Source: Aphanomyces cochlioides
Lineage: Eukaryota > Oomycota > Saprolegniomycetes > Saprolegniales > Verrucalvaceae
DNA: 64,000 bases
Direction of reading: 5' to 3'
Assembly: GCA_019828595.1 (NCBI GenBank)
Contig: JAHQRK010000015.1
Coordinates: forward strand, 930,001-994,000
The position numbers and the translations under genes are program-made. The notes under the pieces are model-generated. The model was not told the origin of the DNA, searched no databases, and saw nothing but the letters and a program-made list of their open reading frames with translations. This document shows positions 1 through 10,949 of this stretch, one piece after another. Within the stretch, counting starts at the first letter, position 1, and each line of letters starts with the position of its first letter.

Positions 1-105
1 ATGGTCTTCATCTCCAACCACCACGACCAAGTCGAGGAAGAAAACTACGCCGATGACAACTACCGATCTGGCTCGACGTCACCCAATACGTCCACGTGCG
101 CATAA
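1..105 (+). CDS. Aquaglyceroporin (MIP family), C-terminal fragment
   Basis: The window opens inside a gene. The 34 codons end at a TAA at 103-105 and match the C-terminal tail of the other aquaporins here: the sixth membrane helix runs out into SNHHDQVEEENY, compared with SNHHSQEDDLYGNY and SNHHDEEDDIRAS in the genes at 16734 and 42547. The first codon happens to be ATG, but it lies where the helix residues of the family fall, so it is not the start. The protein would be a plasma or vacuolar membrane channel for water or glycerol. The acidic tail is the most variable part of the family. Nothing can be said of its pore motifs, which lie upstream of the window. Confidence 0.85.
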   Translation: MVFISNHHDQVEEENYADDNYRSGSTSPNTSTCA

Positions 106-624
106 CTTGGTGAACTACATAATCTAACTCTCTATCCCAAACTTGGGCTACACATAACCTCTGAGACCTGACCTCGCATAAGATCAAGAATAACTGTATT
201 GGCATCGAGACTTCACCTGCTGTATGTCCAACATGACCATAAGCACTTGGACGCATGGAAGAGTCATCTTTGTCTTGTGCTGCTTTGTTAATGAGCTTAC
301 AATAGTACACCTAGCTGCGTGTTTTTACCAATTTCAACTGCGCAGGATGTATTGTCTTTTCGGGCAAAAACTCGAATTTTATCCCATTATTGGAATCGAT
401 AAATATCCGGTTATTTGTCAAATTAACTGGACTTTCAGAGCTTATCCGGACACAATTATGCTAAAATCCGGATAATTGGTGATTGGAAAGCTATATAATA
501 GCTACTAACAGTGCATTTAGTAATGCTAAAATACACGACAAACACACGTCAAAACACACACAAATCGATTTGTAAAATCGATTAAATCAACCGGCGATTC
601 GAAATTTGAATCGAAAAGACGATA
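106..624. other. Gene-free AT-rich spacer
   Basis: No coding region is supported. The stretch carries several copies of a TATCCGG or TCCGGATAA word (around 403, 443 and 467). The same word recurs in other gene-free parts of the window (24470, 44697, 59605, 59672). Confidence 0.5.
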
Positions 625-968
625 GGGGGGAATCAGTTTTAAAGAATCCGGATTTTGATTTTGAGTTATTGCGTGAAACCAAAATCAAATAAAATAAAGT
701 TTGAATTACATAGTTCAAACGGGAAATCAAACTATTATAGAAGAATTGATTTTGAGTTCTGTGTGACACACGACCGGATACGCAACAACAAAGCCCGATG
801 ACATCCGGATAGCTCATCCTATCTATCCAGCTGTTTCTGTTTTTGCGTTTGATTTTACAAAAGAAAAAGCTCCTCCAGAGGTGCTTTAGCTTTTGCCAAA
901 AAAATTTTTGATTTGGAAATCAAAATCATGATTCTGAAAAGGGCTGTTTTATCTAAACTGATTCCCCC
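625..968. mobile_element. MITE with GGGGGAATCAGTTT inverted ends
   Basis: The left end GGGGGAATCAGTTTTAAAG and the right end, read on the minus strand as GGGGGAATCAGTTTAGAT, form terminal inverted repeats about 344 bp apart. The inner flanks (GATTTTGATTTTG on the left, GATTTTGATTTCC on the right) continue the similarity. No coding sequence is present. The target duplication is unclear: the flanks are GATA/G on the left and TAATA on the right. The family is not assigned. Confidence 0.6.
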
Positions 969-1788
969 TAATATATACTACTCTAGTCCGATTGTCACAT
1001 TTGACTTTTCAGTGGAGTTTCGTTGGTCCTCTTTGAGGAATTCTAGATTTGATTGGTGCAAATGAAAGTACTTTATCTCCTCTTTGATTGGATATATTTA
1101 TTCAGGCGAAATTCATTGCCATGCAGGAGAAACAATGCCTCAAAGTTTGTCCTCTGATTCAAATTTCAGAAATATCTTCCGCCAGTGAATCAAATCGCAA
1201 TGAACCGCGGTGCCACTGCACACACAAATAGATCACTTAGTCTCCGATACATTAACGGTATTTTTGAGAGACTATCGATCAAGACGCTCAAATTCGATGC
1301 TCACAACTCAAACCGAATGATCTGGCTCTAAGGCCCTTTTCCGACGACCCTGTGAGCTCCTGCGTCCGTGCACGCATCACTGGAACATATTGAATAAGTT
1401 TGTATGCATTTGCAGGACCAAATATGGCGCCTAGAGACGTGAGCAAAGCTAAATGTGATGAGGTCTCCAATATCGTTAGGTCATATGTATATTTACGATT
1501 TTGTATGCCAATTTTATCTTGTATGAATAATAATTTAATTTAAATATGCTAAAATTTGATAAATTCTTCAAATTGTTTCATACTAAAACCAAGTTAACAA
1601 GAATTGTACTCCAAAATATATGCAATGTGATAATCATAGAGTTGTACCTTGTATCGTTGGTGGAACATGGTGGAACATTCATTCGGATATGAATGTCTGG
1701 AGTACATATCCGGAATTTTAACAGAGGAAAGGGATTTGAATGACACCCAACAATGTGCAACAACATCACTGCGACTCGGGGAGTACTA
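969..1788. other. Gene-free spacer
   Basis: I see no gene, RNA or clear repeat here. The short open frames lack any family resemblance. Confidence 0.4.
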
Positions 1789-2213
1789 CACCTTTTCAGG
1801 TTCAAGTTCACCAAATCCGTAGTTCAAGTTCACCCAGATCTGAAACTTTATACCCGATCAGTTATAAACTATAGAAGTTAATTGTTGCAATGAAGGCAAT
1901 CGTCATTTGGGAAGTTGCTGATGAGCAACAACAAAGTCGATCGACTTTTCGTCAAGAAGAGTGTACTTGCCGCCGCAAGAGATAATCAGGATTGGAGGTT
2001 GATAGCCAAAACGTTTGGTGTTAACCTCAACACGGCACTATATTGGATCAAAATGGCAAGACGACAGTTACACAGACACAGTTATGAGTTTGGAGGATGT
2101 TCAAGTTGGAACATGATATTGAATATAACAGTGTATTCTTTCATGTAAATATAATGTTTCAGATCTGGGTGAACTTGAACTACGGATTTGGTGAACTTGA
2201 ACCTGAAAAGGTG
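1789..2213. mobile_element. Short inverted-repeat element that keeps a helix-turn-helix coding remnant
   Basis: The ends are near-perfect inverted repeats of about 58 bp, running from CACCTTTTCAGGTTCAAG inward to CCCAGATCTGAAAC. Each repeat contains the word TTCAAGTTCACC twice, 25 bp apart, as expected of a bipartite transposase binding site. The interior is only about 310 bp. It holds a plus-strand frame from 1915 whose residues KSVLAAARDNQDWRLIAKTF and following NTALYWI look like the N-terminal helix-turn-helix of a Tc1-like transposase. I infer an internally deleted derivative of a Tc1-like element. No TA duplication is visible at the ends. Confidence 0.75.
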
Positions 2214-2961
2214 AAGCAATTACAAGAAACCATGCGAAAACGTTGCATTCATTCATTCATGTTATTTACCATTAGAAGCGCAATTTTCTCCTTTGCCACT
2301 GCAACAAAGCTTCCCGAATTTAGAGTGCAAAAAATTCGGCCACTTCTGCACAAATATTTCCATTTCGTTGTTGCAATGTCGTTGGAGGCACATTGCGACA
2401 GGGACAACTGTAGAAATTACAAATGCCCGTGCACCCTCTGTCATCTCATTCGTACTGGAGGGGATTTGGGAATAAAATTTCATAAGAGCCTTGAGCTTGT
2501 CCAGTGGATCTTTCATATTCTTAAGCGTCAAACGTCCATCGAAATCAAATAGTCCACCGCGTTTTCGCTTTTTTTCAACGACCTAATTGATTTCACAAAT
2601 ATCAATACAACTAGTATGCGATGCAACTTTACGTCGTTGTTTGGGTGCGACTCTGAGCCGGCGCTATTTGCGACAGAGGAATTATCAACGCACGCTGCAG
2701 CTCCAGGACATTGAATTTGATCACAATCGTCAATTTGCCTTGCACCATGACTCGTAGACGAATTGAAAATATCATATCTCATTTCTACAGCCATTGCATT
2801 GAGAAGCTGCATCAATTGAGCCTTTTGGCTTTGATTTAAATTGTCGTTGCAAAACACTTCGATTTGTTCTCGAGTGCTGCTTGGTTTGTTGAAGTCCATG
2901 ACGCGTTCAACCATTTCTAATATCCTTGTCTCACTCGAGCATTTACAGTGATGCACCATTA

Positions 2962-4817
2962 CTACTCTGTCCAAGAAGAATTGTCAGGTTTTGGAATTTT
3001 GCTTTTCCAAGAAGAATTGTTGGATTTGTTATCCTTATTTTCAGTATGGTGGAAAACGAGTAAAAATGAAGAAAACCTCTATATTATAATACTAAAGCTT
3101 CAAATATATCAGCGAGACTGGACTCTTCTTCAAGTCGACAATTCAATCTGAGTAGTGCCAACTCGGTCGACTCTATGCTGCACTCGACATTGTACGTCGT
3201 GCAGTCCATGTTTGAACTTGACTTCTTGAGATGTGGGAGCTTGTACGCGTTAGATCCTTGGAGCCCAATTGATAAATCAAACACTTTCTGCAACGTAATG
3301 AAAGTACGTGCTAGTGTATCAAAAGGAAGCGCTAAGAAAGCACTTTCAACAGCATCAATCAGCTCGTCAATAGATTTGACAACTGATTGGTACTGGAGAC
3401 TTTGAATACTGTTAAAGAAACCTAAATCCAAGACATTAAAGTCTGGACTATTGGGAGGCTGAGATCGCATTGACACGTCCCACCCGAACTCATTTGCGAG
3501 GCTAACAATGACCGACTTGTCAATGGCTTGATGTGGACCAGCATTGTCGTGTTGAATGTAGATCCTTCGGGATGCTGCGCTCTTTGGGAATTTTGTAAAA
3601 ATAGCAGGCAAGACGCAGTCGGTGAGGTAGCGTTGGTAAACTTCACCAGTCACAGCGATTGGCTTCGTCTCGAGAGTTCCGCGGGGTCTGTTTCGACTTG
3701 ATCGCAAGGCTGGCTCCTGCACGACAAAAGGCCAGCAACCAATCTTCCCATCGAATGCTTTGCCACTGTCTTGGTCAATTCTTGGTCGTGCGACCGCCAC
3801 CAAAAACATGACCTTGGTGATGAAGTTCTTGCTCTTCGTTTCACGCAGTGGCTCTTCTTCATCGTGCCAAAGGTAGTACTTCGTCTTGGTTCGTTTTAGA
3901 AAAAACCATTTTTCGTCAACATGGACTGTGTCCATCATGTCTGCATAACGGCTTTGAATCCCATCGTTAATCACAAACGAAGCGGCAAAGCTAAGCCGCT
4001 CTGCCTTGTTTGCCTCTGTAAGAAGAGGTTTAAGTCGACTACTGACTCTCTTCAACATGTTGGGTTGCTTCAAATATACACTCAGGGTCGACTTCGGTAC
4101 CCCTGTGCATTTTTCTAGACCTCGAAGCGTTTGACGCAAGTGCACTTCTGCGTCTTTCACTGCCTTTTCAATTGCGATGCGATCATGTTTTCTCCATTTT
4201 CCACAATTTCCTAATCCAGTACAAACTGTGAGTTTCGATACTTCAGCAAAGTTTACAAATAGATAAACTCTCATATTTGATATTACCTCGCATTCTGCTC
4301 GCTACGTCAGCAACGACACGTCCATCGGCAAGCGACTTGACTCCTCGCTTCCATATACGCGAGACGGTCTCTGCTGAAATGCCAAAATGGTGAGCGACGC
4401 GTTGTTTCGATCCATATCTTGGCGTTCCATTGTTGCACTCCACAAGAAGCATGTCAAAAACGGCGCGGCGCTCGTCGTCGGTAAGGTTTCTCTTCTCGTC
4501 CTTGGACTTGAACGCTGCAGGGGGAGATTGGATGCAATCTCAATGTGTGTTGCTTTCATGGTCGAATGAAAAGTGAGTTGTGTGTTAGTCTGGAGGTCCG
4601 ATACGCTATTGTGTTTAGAACCAGTCAATCAGACAAGGTGGCTGCAGTCCAGTCAACGTATCTCGCTAACCACACCACCAAAATCCTTGAAAATTATATC
4701 CAATCAAAGCCCCTTTTATTGGCTTTCTTTTAAGCCAATTAAATGTCAATAAAACGCAAAAATGAGCTTAATTTCAATATTTTGGTGAAATCCAACAATT
4801 CTTCTTGGCCAGAGTAG
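2962..4817 (-). mobile_element. Mariner (DD39D, plant-type) inserted in the Crypton
   Basis: The element is 1856 bp. Its inverted ends are CTACTCTGTCCAAGAAGAAT on the left and CTACTCTGGCCAAGAAGAAT on the right strand, and TA target duplications lie at 2960-2961 and 4818-4819. It carries one transposase gene on the minus strand. Removing it with one TA restores the Crypton reading frame exactly. Confidence 0.95.
3084..4559 (-). pseudogene. Mariner transposase, DD39D type
   Basis: Start ATG at 4559. Exon 1 (4287-4559) holds the DNA-binding part, with a helix-turn-helix around RVAHHFGISAETVSRIW. A GTAATA...ATTAG intron (4211-4286, 76 nt) follows, and exon 2 (3084-4210) holds the second helix-turn-helix (TGVPKSTLSVYL) and the catalytic domain. 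The acidic triad is D in VHVDEKWFF, D in IQHDNAGPH and D in NVLDLGFF, with exactly 39 residues between the second and third, as in plant mariners. A one-base shift lies in the run of five C at about 4524-4529, between residues ATHIEIASNL and AAFKSKDEK; six C would close the frame. The enzyme would cut and paste the element at TA. Confidence 0.9.
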
Positions 4818-6543
4818 TAATTCAAAAGCCAAATCTTTCAAAGGCTTCACAGACAATGCTCCAGTGAAATTAATCGCGCGACCCATTTGTAAATCGCAAC
4901 AAACAATTGGTTTCCATTTCGAGACCAATTCACTCAAATCGCGATTGTTTTTATTTGCCACATTCAAGAGAAATAAAGCGTCTCGTTTGTACTTCATTGC
5001 TTGAAACAATGATTTGTGCCTTGCGCTCAGCATAATATCACCTTCCTCACCACCTCCCCATACAGCCAAAAGGTAAGCTGTTTTACGGCAAGAATGCGAA
5101 CCAAAGGGACCTGTTCGACCAAGAAGGTTATCACAAACCGCTTTAAAACGATAATGAAGTGATTCGGCTGCGTAATGGCCGTCACAATCGCCAGCAAAAA
5201 GGTATCCATTGTCGGAAATTTTGGACAAATGCAAGTACATGAGTAGATGTCGTATGGGATAGAGAAGTGGGAGAATATCATCGCTCCACAACATTAAAGT
5301 AACGGGAGCAGAGTCGCATTTGCCCTGGACATTTAATGCTAGGGATTCAATAACTCCATCGTGGCGAACAATGGACAAGTCGGGCACAAAATCGTCCAAT
5401 TTAATCGAGACATGCTCATCTCCACGGAGGAAAAGTTTAGTACAAATCAAAACGATGACAAACAGCTGAAAATCAGGATAATTGTTGGATGATACCAGAT
5501 GGTTGCGAACGCTCATTAATTCCCATGGTGATAATGGTGAGTCACCTTGAGCTTTGTATCCTGAGCTCTGCCTATAACTGGCTTTTGCTGTGTTTTCTAC
5601 AATCTCGGAGACTTTAGGATTTCCTTTTCTCCACAATAATGGCGAACCCCTATGATAACGACATCCAATAAAGTTGCTGTCGGCACTCAATTTCACGCAA
5701 TCCAGACAACGATCAATAAATTGGCCACGCTGACCACGTGCAGCATGGACAACTGTGACTGCAGAGAGCATCTGGTCGACATTCCTTGGATCATTCCAAC
5801 CTCCCTGAGAATAAACAGGACGCCCAAGGATGTCGATACAAGGTGTCGAGCAACCAATGCGATAAAATGACGAGCCAGGTTGATTCCGTTTGTAATGAAT
5901 AAAGTCAGCAATCGTCGTAGGGGCCATAGAAGGACAGAAAGGCTCGGGTGGGTGGTCCAAGAGCATCAAGACGCTCTCGTAGTCTCCTATTAAAGAGCAA
6001 AAAAACTTTAATCCTTTGAGATGCTTCTTGTAAGCCAAGTTCGAGTTGAGTTTGAGGCATCTAGACCCTGTTTGACAACGAATGTCGTGTGACTGTTCAA
6101 GAGCTAGTTTGGATAAGAGTATATTCACCTCATTGTCAACGCGTTGTTGAACGTCGGGCTCGAGTGTGTACATGGTCTTCGAGCGTGTCATCCTGTGATT
6201 TCGTCTTTGTACGAAACGACACATAGATCCTACGGATACTCATTCATTATCCGTATGGTGGAGTTTGGCGGAGAGTGGTTGAAGCTTGGTGGAGCTCCAG
6301 TTAAGTGCTGTTATTTTGATTTATTACAGTTTTTTGCCTGGATACATACAAGGGGGTTTCAAATATTCATCTGGATGGATGGAGATTTTGGGCGGAGATT
6401 TTCTATTGGCTGAATATAAGCTTGAGGTGGGTTGATTTTCTGGCTGGATGGAGAGACCGTCCATTCACAAATCTTGCGGAAGGACCCTCTCTCCGGCCAG
6501 TCAGCGAGAAACAATCAAGTTTGAGGGGCTGCAGTTTGGAGCT

Positions 6544-7700
6544 ATGGCAACGAAGACAGAGCAAGCGCGTCCACCAAGGAGGTCGTTTTTTGGGACAAAG
6601 ACAACTGTAAGTGCTTTGAATGCTTGGAGGCTTCATCAAATGGAAGAAGCTCAATCGACGTACACAAACAAACATTAGTAGACGGTGACGTGTGCTTAGG
6701 TACTTCTTGCATGGATGACTGCAATAGATCCTTCAACTGGGCTCTACTCTAACTATGACGCGTGGAAAGGTAGCATGAGAATAGACACAATTAATGACGA
6801 GCGTAGGAGGAAAAAAACGAGAGATGGACGTTCAAAGAACACAATGGCAAGTGTGCTATCTGGAGTTCTCTTGTCTCATGGTTTTCGCCGAGAACCGAGC
6901 GCTGTCAAGAGTAAAATTGCAGACCTCCAGAAATCTTTTGGTGTATATAGTGACTGGTTGCATCAAACCGGCGCCGGTATTGAGGAAGACCTGGCAGCAA
7001 AACTCAAAGCAGACAACGACGTGCCCGCATTTATGCTTGGCATATCCGATTTGGAAATGACTAAACTTTCAAAGTGCCGCTATTACGCTGAATTAGAATG
7101 CATATTGGGCTCCCGCGCGACTTCCACGCCAATTGTTCATGTTTCAACTATAGATAACTATAACATCATGGACCAAAATGACAAAGCATGTACGACAACT
7201 ATAGATTGATGAAACTACACACTTAATAACCATTTTATCTAGACGTCGAACAACTGAGCCCTCCAGCAACACCAAAGCCTGACGCTAACTCTACAATGCA
7301 AGACACCTACGATGCTGGAACTCCCCCTGCTCCAATTCGTGCTGTTGCCCACAAGACGACTGACGTAGAGACAAATAATGCGCCTCCACCGGAGAAGTCA
7401 AAACGCAAATCACTGGGGGAATCTTCAGCCTCGAAGAAAATAAAGATCGATCTCGGGGGTGCGAAGTCCAACGTTGCTGACTCTGTCAAGGCTGGAATGG
7501 AATTTCAGGCCCCCAAACAATATGACATTGCGACGAAGATGATGGAAATGCAGCAGACCCAGTTCAATTTGGAGAGAGCTGATCGATTGCGCTCCGCTAA
7601 ACAAAAAGAGGCAATGGATTATGCAAACATGATGCGAAGCATGGGATTTTCGAAAGAGGAAGTGATGGAGAAGGTGGATGCAATGCTCAAGAGCTTGTAG
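6544..7700 (+). CDS. Harbinger Myb/SANT-like DNA-binding protein
   Basis: Three exons are predicted: 6544-6606, 6700-7189 and 7243-7700. The introns start GTAAGT and GTACGA, end in TTAG and CTAG, and are 93 and 53 nt. They give 336 residues with no internal stop. Exon 2 has the Myb/SANT-like pattern: LLAWMTAID, then a basic stretch, then AVKSKIADLQKSFGVYSDWL and a TGAG motif. Exon 3 is proline-rich, then basic (KSKRKSLGESSASKKIKID), then a predicted coiled coil near the C-terminus (FNLERADRLRSAKQKEAMD). In this superfamily the protein binds the transposon ends and brings the nuclease into the nucleus. It stops 40 bp from the convergent nuclease gene. The second donor site is the least certain point. 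Confidence 0.8.
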
Positions 7701-8575
7701 ATGACTACATATTATTGATCTTAACGAGGAAAGCATGAATCTAGCACTGTGCATGTTGGACTTGGAACAAATTAATATGGTACGCACGCATGTCAAACAA
7801 ATCTGTCTGATCGAGAGCGCAAACCTCAGCTAAACCAGCTGAGGCATCAGACTCTGTCTCATCGCAGTCCTGTAGATCTGTGGATTCAACCGCGTCGTCT
7901 CTCGAGCTCAATAACAAATTGTGCAATATTGCTGCAGCTCGTATCATTCGAGTCATCATCATTGCATCTCTTGGCAGGGATATATCTAACCGCATCCCAC
8001 GCAGCGATTGAAAACGACATTTGAGCAGGCCAATGCAGTGCTCGTTGACACATCGGCATTTTGCAACACGTGTGTTAAAATCCTTTTGAGTGGCATGAAG
8101 TTCTGTTCCTCGTGTCTTTTTGAATGAAGGCATAACCTCTTGACACACAAAATTTCCCGAATCGGCCAGCAAATACTCATACTTCGAGAAATAGAGATTA
8201 CTGTTCTGGTGAAGCTCGCTATTACGATAAACTCTCGAGTCGTGCACAGAAGCTGGCCACCCAAGATCCATGAAACGAATGCGCATGTTGTCGTCACACA
8301 CAATCATTCCACTCATACCATAAAATCCCTTTCGACAAAAGAAATCTTCGCCACTTATAGACGGTTTTGCGTACACTGGGAAGAGTGTTCCATCTACAAA
8401 GCCCACGCAACCATGGAAACCGTTCTTGGCAGAAATACGAGACCGAATTCGACGTCTCTCTTCAGCATTAGGCCAAGATACAACCATCTTCTCCAAGGAC
8501 AAAATAGCTTCGAGGCACCTTTTACAATAAATACACACAGATCCCTCTGAAATTCCAAAGTATCGAGCAAGTATA

Positions 8576-10134
8576 CAGTCCACGAAGTTTTTATACGCGC
8601 ACATAAATTTTGCAAGATAACATCAGATTTCTCGGAATAAAAATATGTGTTTTGTAATTTTTCAAGTTTTACGGCGAAAATTGGGCCTTCGGACAGTGCT
8701 CTCTGTCACACACCGCAATAAGTCATCCATTTTCACATAGATATGGGAGGGTATCGAAAACGGGGGGCGGTGACCTGTGAGAAATAATTATACGCGCAGG
8801 GACTTTTTAAATTTTTTAAAGTACCCAAAATACATTTAAGATGGATTTTAAACTACGAGCTATTTATAGCCATACAAAAGACACGAAATGGCGCGCATCT
8901 GGCATCAAAATTCGATTTTGTCATGCCACGAGGACCTGAATTGACGCAACTGGAGATAGGCAAGATCCTAGCATGGAAAGAAGAGAATATTTCTATGCGG
9001 GAGATTGCTAGACGTCTCCAACGCTCCGACTCAACCATACGAGCCTTTTTGAAGTCACCTGACACTTACAAGACCAAGAAAGAAGCTGAAGGAAGACGCG
9101 ACTTCTGAAAAGGGACATCCGACGAATTTTCCGCAACGCGCTGGTCCACAACTACTCGGCAGAAAAGAGCGCGAAAACCCTCTCTCGAAAGGTCTCAGGA
9201 CGCACTGTGTTGAACATGTTGAAGTCGTCCAAATTTGTCAAGTACGCCAAGAAAAAGCCTGCGCCGGCACTGACCAAGCAGCACAAAATCAAGCGGAAGA
9301 AAATTGCCTCTAAGTTCTTGGCAAAAGTCCAGTTGTGGGATAACATCATCTTCTCAGATGAAAAGAAGTTCAACCTGGATGGTCCTGATGGATTTCGCTG
9401 CTACTGGCGTGACTTACGACGTGATGAAGAAACCTTCTCCAAGCGTGTATGCGGAGGTGGAAGTGTTATGGTGTGGGCTGCAGTCAATCGCCACGGAAAG
9501 TCGTCCCTCGTATTCCTTGAAGGCAAGCAAGACTCAAGGAAGTATTGCGACACTCTCGAGAAACATCTCATGCCATTTATCGGTGAAATCAAGCGGCTCA
9601 ATGGTGGAAAAGACGTTGTGTTCCAACAAGACAACGCGTCAATTCATGTGTCCAAGTTCACGGGTGAGTTTATTGATGAGTCTGGGTTATTGCTACTAGA
9701 CTGGCCAAGTAAGAGCCCCGATTTGAACATCATTGAGAACGTTTGCGGCCAATTGGTACGCCTGGTTTACGCAAGCGGGCGCCAGTTTGACAATGTCTCT
9801 GATTTGAAGAGACAAATTGCATTGTCATGGACGCAAATCACCGTGGAGTACTTGGCGAAGCTTGTGGAAAGTATGCCAACTCGCCTGGCCAACGTATTGT
9901 TGAAGAACGGCGGTGCCATTGACTATTAGTCTAGTGCGCGTATAATTACTTCTGGCAATGAAACTTGAATTTTTCATGTTTGATGAGATAACTAGTTGTA
10001 ATCTTTCAGTTTTATCGAAAGATCAATCGTTCATTCAGTTAATAATTGATTGAAAACAATCAGCATAAATAGACTATTCTTTTTGTGTGTTTACTGTAAA
10101 TAACATGATGCGCGTATAAATACTTCGAGAACTG
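8576..10134 (+). mobile_element. Tc1-like element (DD34E) inside Harbinger 1
   Basis: The element is 1559 bp. Its inverted ends are CAGTCCACGAAGTTTTTATA and CAGTTCTCGAAGTATTTATA (other strand), continuing through CGCGCA. TA target duplications lie at 8574-8575 and 10135-10136. It carries one transposase gene. Confidence 0.95.
8923..9929 (+). pseudogene. Tc1-like transposase with one frameshift
   Basis: The frame from the ATG at 8923 encodes the paired-like helix-turn-helix (MPRGPELTQLEIGKI, then EIARRLQRSDSTIRAFL) and ends at a TGA at 9106. From about 9090 the next frame carries on: a second helix-turn-helix (SRKVSGRTVLNMLKSS), then the nuclease. The triad is D in IIFSDEKKFNLDG, D in VFQQDNASIHVS and E in LNIIENVCG, with 34 residues between the last two, as in classic Tc1. 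The shift falls near GAAGGAAGACGCGAC, before the basic segment LLKRDIRRIF. Apart from this shift the catalytic part is complete to the TAG at 9927. Confidence 0.9.
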
Positions 10135-10949
10135 TACCAACGGAGGCGCCATTGCCATACCGACCAAGTTTAGACAAGAATACAACCAACTGGTCTTCCA
10201 CAGTGGCTTGGGCTTTATGTGAATTGTTCTTAAATGTTTGGTGATTTTTAATAAGGCAAACGAGTTGTTGAAAACTGGACTGTGTCATGCGAGTCTCTTG
10301 ACGGAAGCGTTTGTCGTCAAGTCGGCACAGAAACCTGTAGGGTGACCCATTCTTTGGAACAACCAGAACCTGACGCGACAGATATCTCGTAGAAAGGACC
10401 AGTTTTAATGTATCGCACAGCCATGTCAAGGTTGAAGTGCCGAACAAGCTTTGCAAAAGGCCGAACAATTGTTGGAATTTGCCCTTTGTCATCCGTAAAA
10501 GTGCTGCATCATATTGGTTAAGCACGAGGAGGAGGAGGATGTCCCTGCGTGGACTTGACATTGATGGTAGAGGTTAATGGATTCCTGGCAGCTGGGCCAC
10601 TACCACGATAGCGCGCTGGAGATCGATAATAAGGCGCTGCCTTTCACTGATCTGCACCATGATCTTACTGTTCTGTGTTGATTGGACTAAGAACTAAAAA
10701 GTTTCACAGGACCTATTCAACGCCTTCCTCAAAACGGTTCAGTGAGCGGTTTCCAATGACTTCCTGTGATTGGCTATTTTATTTATATTTTTAGCCATCT
10801 TCGGCCAGTTTGAGAATAATACTTGAAACCCCCTACACTGTGGTGATCGACCGCATGGATTCCAGGGGCGCGCAGACTGGTGACCCCCTCGACCTTGTCA
10901 CGAGAAAGAGGAGCTTGTCAAGTCCATGGGGAAAAGCACATTTTATCCA

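Larger units (their letters stand above)
2262..6224 (-). pseudogene. Crypton tyrosine recombinase, split by a mariner insertion
   Basis: The frame opens at the ATG at 6224 and runs unbroken to the TA at 4818-4819, where a mariner (2962-4817) is inserted. It resumes in phase at 2959. A GTAAAG...TTAG intron of 50 nt (2583-2632) then joins a last exon 2582-2262. Without the mariner and one TA the coding length is 2055 nt, or 684 residues. The catalytic set of a tyrosine recombinase is visible: R in LRGDEHV, the H-x-x-R box in GSHSCRKTAYLL, a later H in SARHKS and the Y in MKYKRDAL. The recombinase cuts and joins DNA through a tyrosine-DNA link, so the element moves as a circle. Crypton ends lack long inverted repeats, so the outer limits are not defined. 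The C-terminal 100 residues are unassigned. Confidence 0.85.
2262..6224 (-). mobile_element. Crypton element (coding extent)
   Basis: This entry marks the Crypton transposon as a whole. Only its coding span can be delimited. The left limit must lie right of the short element ending at 2213, and the right limit left of the Harbinger end at 6351. It was intact when the mariner landed in it. Confidence 0.75.
7741..10561 (-). pseudogene. Harbinger DDE nuclease, split by a Tc1 insertion
   Basis: The N-terminal part runs from the ATG at 10561 to the TA at 10135-10136, and the rest from 8573 to the TAG at 7741. Without the Tc1 and one TA the two parts join in phase into 1260 nt (419 residues) with no other defect; the join reads Val-Gly-Ile-Leu-Ala-Arg, as in the related copy at 37545. 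The DDE domain shows FVDGTLFPVY (first D), FLLADSG-type motif YEYLLADSGNFV (second D) and VNEHCIGLLKCRF (E). The nuclease cuts the Harbinger ends at 3-bp targets. The gene was intact until the Tc1 arrived. Confidence 0.92.
6351..10834. mobile_element. PIF/Harbinger element 1, interrupted by a Tc1
   Basis: The ends are AGGGGGTTTCAAATATTCAT and, on the other strand, AGGGGGTTTCAAGTATTATT. A 3-bp target duplication ACA lies at 6348-6350 and 10835-10837. Two convergent genes lie inside, as is usual for the family: a Myb/SANT-like DNA-binding protein (plus strand) and a DDE nuclease (minus strand). The Tc1 at 8576-10134 splits the nuclease. Without it the element is 2923 bp. Confidence 0.92.
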
